Source of the DNA: Clostridiales bacterium UBA1740 | GTDB taxonomy: Bacteria; Bacillota; Clostridia; Oscillospirales; CAG-272 | Length of the DNA: 31,945 bases | Assembly (NCBI GenBank): GCA_002315715.1 | Contig: DCHY01000019.1 | Location: 49,987-81,931, forward strand | Reading direction: 5' to 3' | Shown: positions 30,377 through 31,945 of the stretch, one piece after another | Layout: each line of letters begins with the position of its first letter | How positions within the stretch are numbered: position 1 is the stretch's first letter | Translations under genes and position numbers: made by a program | The notes under the pieces: model-generated | The model's input: the letters and a program-made list of their open reading frames with translations, nothing else | The model's database searches: none | What the model was told of the DNA's origin: nothing

Positions 30377-31945
30377 TTAATGGACTCTGAATGAAACAAG
30401 AGACACGACGTAAACGGTTTTATCATGCTCTTCTGTTCCGGTATAGCGGTAACTCTTCTCTTCATTTATTGCGCCTTGCGCTTGGTTACCGGTTTCGCCG
30501 GTTTTCTCCCAGTAATTTATCCAAATATCAAAATACTTGGCATCGTCTCCGAGGTCGAGGGTGATGTTATAATATACGGATTTAGGTGCGACAGTAACGT
30601 GCGCGTTGATGAAGGCGGTAATTTCCGCCGACGTCAATGCGGTGGCAAGAGAATTTTTGAAGTCGTTACCGGTCTCGGTGTAGAAACCGATAAAGGCATA
30701 GGTGTTATCCACGACTTTCTGTACGTCCTCGAATTCCGACACGTTTTTAAAATCGCTCGGCCAGTCGACAGAATAGCCTTCCGTCATCATGATTTTCGCT
30801 TTTTTCACCGAAAGATTACCGAATTTTACCGTGTTCGGCGTAATCAAGACGGAGAGCCCGGAGTCGGTAGCGGTAAACGCCGTGCCCGTCACAAAGTTGT
30901 AACGCAAATACAGGTCTTCCGTTTTGCTGAGGGTGAAGACGGGGTAAACCGTGTATTCTCCGTAGTCGGTGACGCTGTCATAACTGTTCTTGCCGTCGTT
31001 GAAGCGGAACTTCAAGTGAGTGGCGTCCGCGAGCGTCGCGGCGTCCGCCTCGGACAAGCCGAGATTTTCGAGTTTTTCCTGCATCTCATCTCGGTAATCG
31101 GAAATCACGGTAGTAAGATCAATGACGGTGGGATTGTAGAAATAAACATCCTTCAGTGCCGTCAGAGGACTGAGTGCGAAGGTTTGTTTTTGGATTTCGA
31201 AGATCGGCGCCGTGACGACGATTTGATAACCGCCGAATCTCTCGGTGTCAAACTGGAAGGTGACGGTGACGTCGTGCGTTCCGATGACGTTTTTAAAGTC
31301 GCCCGACATGTCCATAAACAGCGTACCGGCAAAGGAGACGGCGACGCTTTGTGAGGTTTGCAACTGTGCACGCAGGGCTTCTGCCTTATCAAAAGGAACG
31401 GCAGTGTCGGGGTAATATTCGACCGTCGTTTTCGGATAGGGTAAGGTGGTGCTTCTCATGTCGTAGGTCACGTTTTTCCACATGTATTGATAGTGTGAGT
31501 CGCTGTCGTCACGGTCGACTTTGACGGTGACAACGAAACTGTTACCGCCTTCGCAAACGATATCCGTCGCGTTCACGGTAACGAAAACGTAGTAAAGACC
31601 GACCGAAGTTTTTTCGGCGGATTGGGCGGCGGCGGTCGAGTACAGTGCCGAAATCTTTCCGGATACGTCGGAGTAAGATAGTTTGGTTCCTTCATAAACG
31701 CCGTAGGCGCTGCCGAGTGCGGCGCCGCCGTTTGTGAAAGAATACGAAATGACCTTGCAGTCATACGTCATCTTGGACAAAAGCGTTGAGGATACGCCCT
31801 TGAAAAGCGTCAACCCGAGTTTGCTGCCGTCGTAAACGGTTTGATAGGTATAAACCTTTTTGCCGTTATACGCCGAGGTGTTCGCCACGGCGTCAACACC
31901 GCTGATGGCGGCTTGGTCACCGTAAGCGTATTTGACCTGCGCCGC
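30377..31945 (-). CDS. C-terminal 522 residues of a secreted beta-rich protein, 5' end outside the window
   Basis: The frame is open to the window edge; residues encoded at 31889-31945 (AAQVKYAYGD...) are in frame, so the GTG at 31886-31888 is an internal Val and not a start. The visible part is Tyr-, Thr-, Val- and Asp-rich and reads as repeated beta domains. Stretches such as YNGKKVYTYQTVYDG, VTVTFQF and TVYPVFTLS resemble the MBG or Ig-like repeats of large clostridial surface proteins; I would not name a family. It ends without a membrane helix, LPxTG or S-layer motif, so it is probably released, or anchored by a missing N-terminal part. It precedes the coupling-protein gene by 94 bp on the same strand. 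A relation to the giant protein is likely by type only. Confidence 0.75.
   Translation of the reverse strand, partial: AAQVKYAYGDQAAISGVDAVANTSAYNGKKVYTYQTVYDGSKLGLTLFKGVSSTLLSKMTYDCKVISYSFTNGGAALGSAYGVYEGTKLSYSDVSGKISALYSTAAAQSAEKTSVGLYYVFVTVNATDIVCEGGNSFVVTVKVDRDDSDSHYQYMWKNVTYDMRSTTLPYPKTTVEYYPDTAVPFDKAEALRAQLQTSQSVAVSFAGTLFMDMSGDFKNVIGTHDVTVTFQFDTERFGGYQIVVTAPIFEIQKQTFALSPLTALKDVYFYNPTVIDLTTVISDYRDEMQEKLENLGLSEADAATLADATHLKFRFNDGKNSYDSVTDYGEYTVYPVFTLSKTEDLYLRYNFVTGTAFTATDSGLSVLITPNTVKFGNLSVKKAKIMMTEGYSVDWPSDFKNVSEFEDVQKVVDNTYAFIGFYTETGNDFKNSLATALTSAEITAFINAHVTVAPKSVYYNITLDLGDDAKYFDIWINYWEKTGETGNQAQGAINEEKSYRYTGTEEHDKTVYVVSLVSFRVH

Noticed and set aside
31886..31888. GTG as the start of the gene at the right edge
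   Set aside because: The frame stays open to the last base, there is no ribosome site and no signal peptide, so the gene is truncated by the window.
1..31945. Calling the region an integrative conjugative element
   Set aside because: No relaxase, integrase, excisionase, oriT or att-like direct repeats were seen. The type IV core alone does not prove mobility; the flanks are needed.

Overview
The window looks like chromosomal or integrated accessory DNA from a Gram-positive anaerobe, most likely an uncultured member of Clostridia (Bacillota). Reasons: AGGAGG-type ribosome binding sites, sigma-70/A-type promoters, a DUF1576 membrane protein, a LytS-type sensor kinase, a lipoprotein, and a type IV secretion/conjugation core (VirB2-, VirB4-, VirB6- and VirD4-like) with no outer-membrane VirB7/9/10 parts visible. 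Base composition is near half G+C. The order cannot be fixed from sequence alone.

Layout. 1-408: tail of a secreted or polysaccharide-active protein (heparinase II/III-like C-terminus suspected), then a terminator. 647-2029: DUF1576 membrane protein. 2066-3974 (minus): two-gene operon for charged proteins of 378 and 252 aa. 4154-6224 (plus): LytS-like histidine kinase and a response regulator with a SARP/OmpR-like C-terminal domain. 6290-8719 (plus): an 809-aa repeat protein. 8784-18506 (minus): six-gene operon of pilin, lipoprotein, VirB6-like protein, VirB4 ATPase, a 1012-aa and a 442-aa charged protein. 18599-31945 (minus): a giant 3084-aa Ig-like surface protein, the VirD4/TraG coupling ATPase, and the end of another secreted beta-rich protein that runs off the window.

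Central observation. The five charged, helix-rich, unrecognised proteins (252, 378, 809, 442 and 1012 aa) share a C-terminal module: usually an Arg 8 residues before a His-Pro pair, then a Gly (Glu in one) 22-23 residues after the His. All five also end in a flexible tail with Ala-Pro in the last 12 residues; three share [VF]-x-x-P-x-x-x-A-P. Two are encoded in the secretion operon. I infer that they may be a dedicated substrate or accessory set of this type IV system, with the tail as a possible export signal. That is a hypothesis.

Regulation. Three separate transcription units (378-aa operon, 809-aa gene, pilin-led secretion operon) carry the same promoter architecture: two TTGTC-type half-sites 11 bp apart, then 13 bp to a -10 hexamer, with no proper -35 at two of them. 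This is the geometry used by OmpR/PhoB/SARP winged-helix activators, and such a regulator is encoded at 5424-6224. The kinase gene's own promoter lacks the paired sites. The window therefore reads as a two-component-controlled type IV secretion system with its own protein family and a large surface protein. No relaxase, integrase, oriT, tRNA, CRISPR array or insertion sequence was seen.
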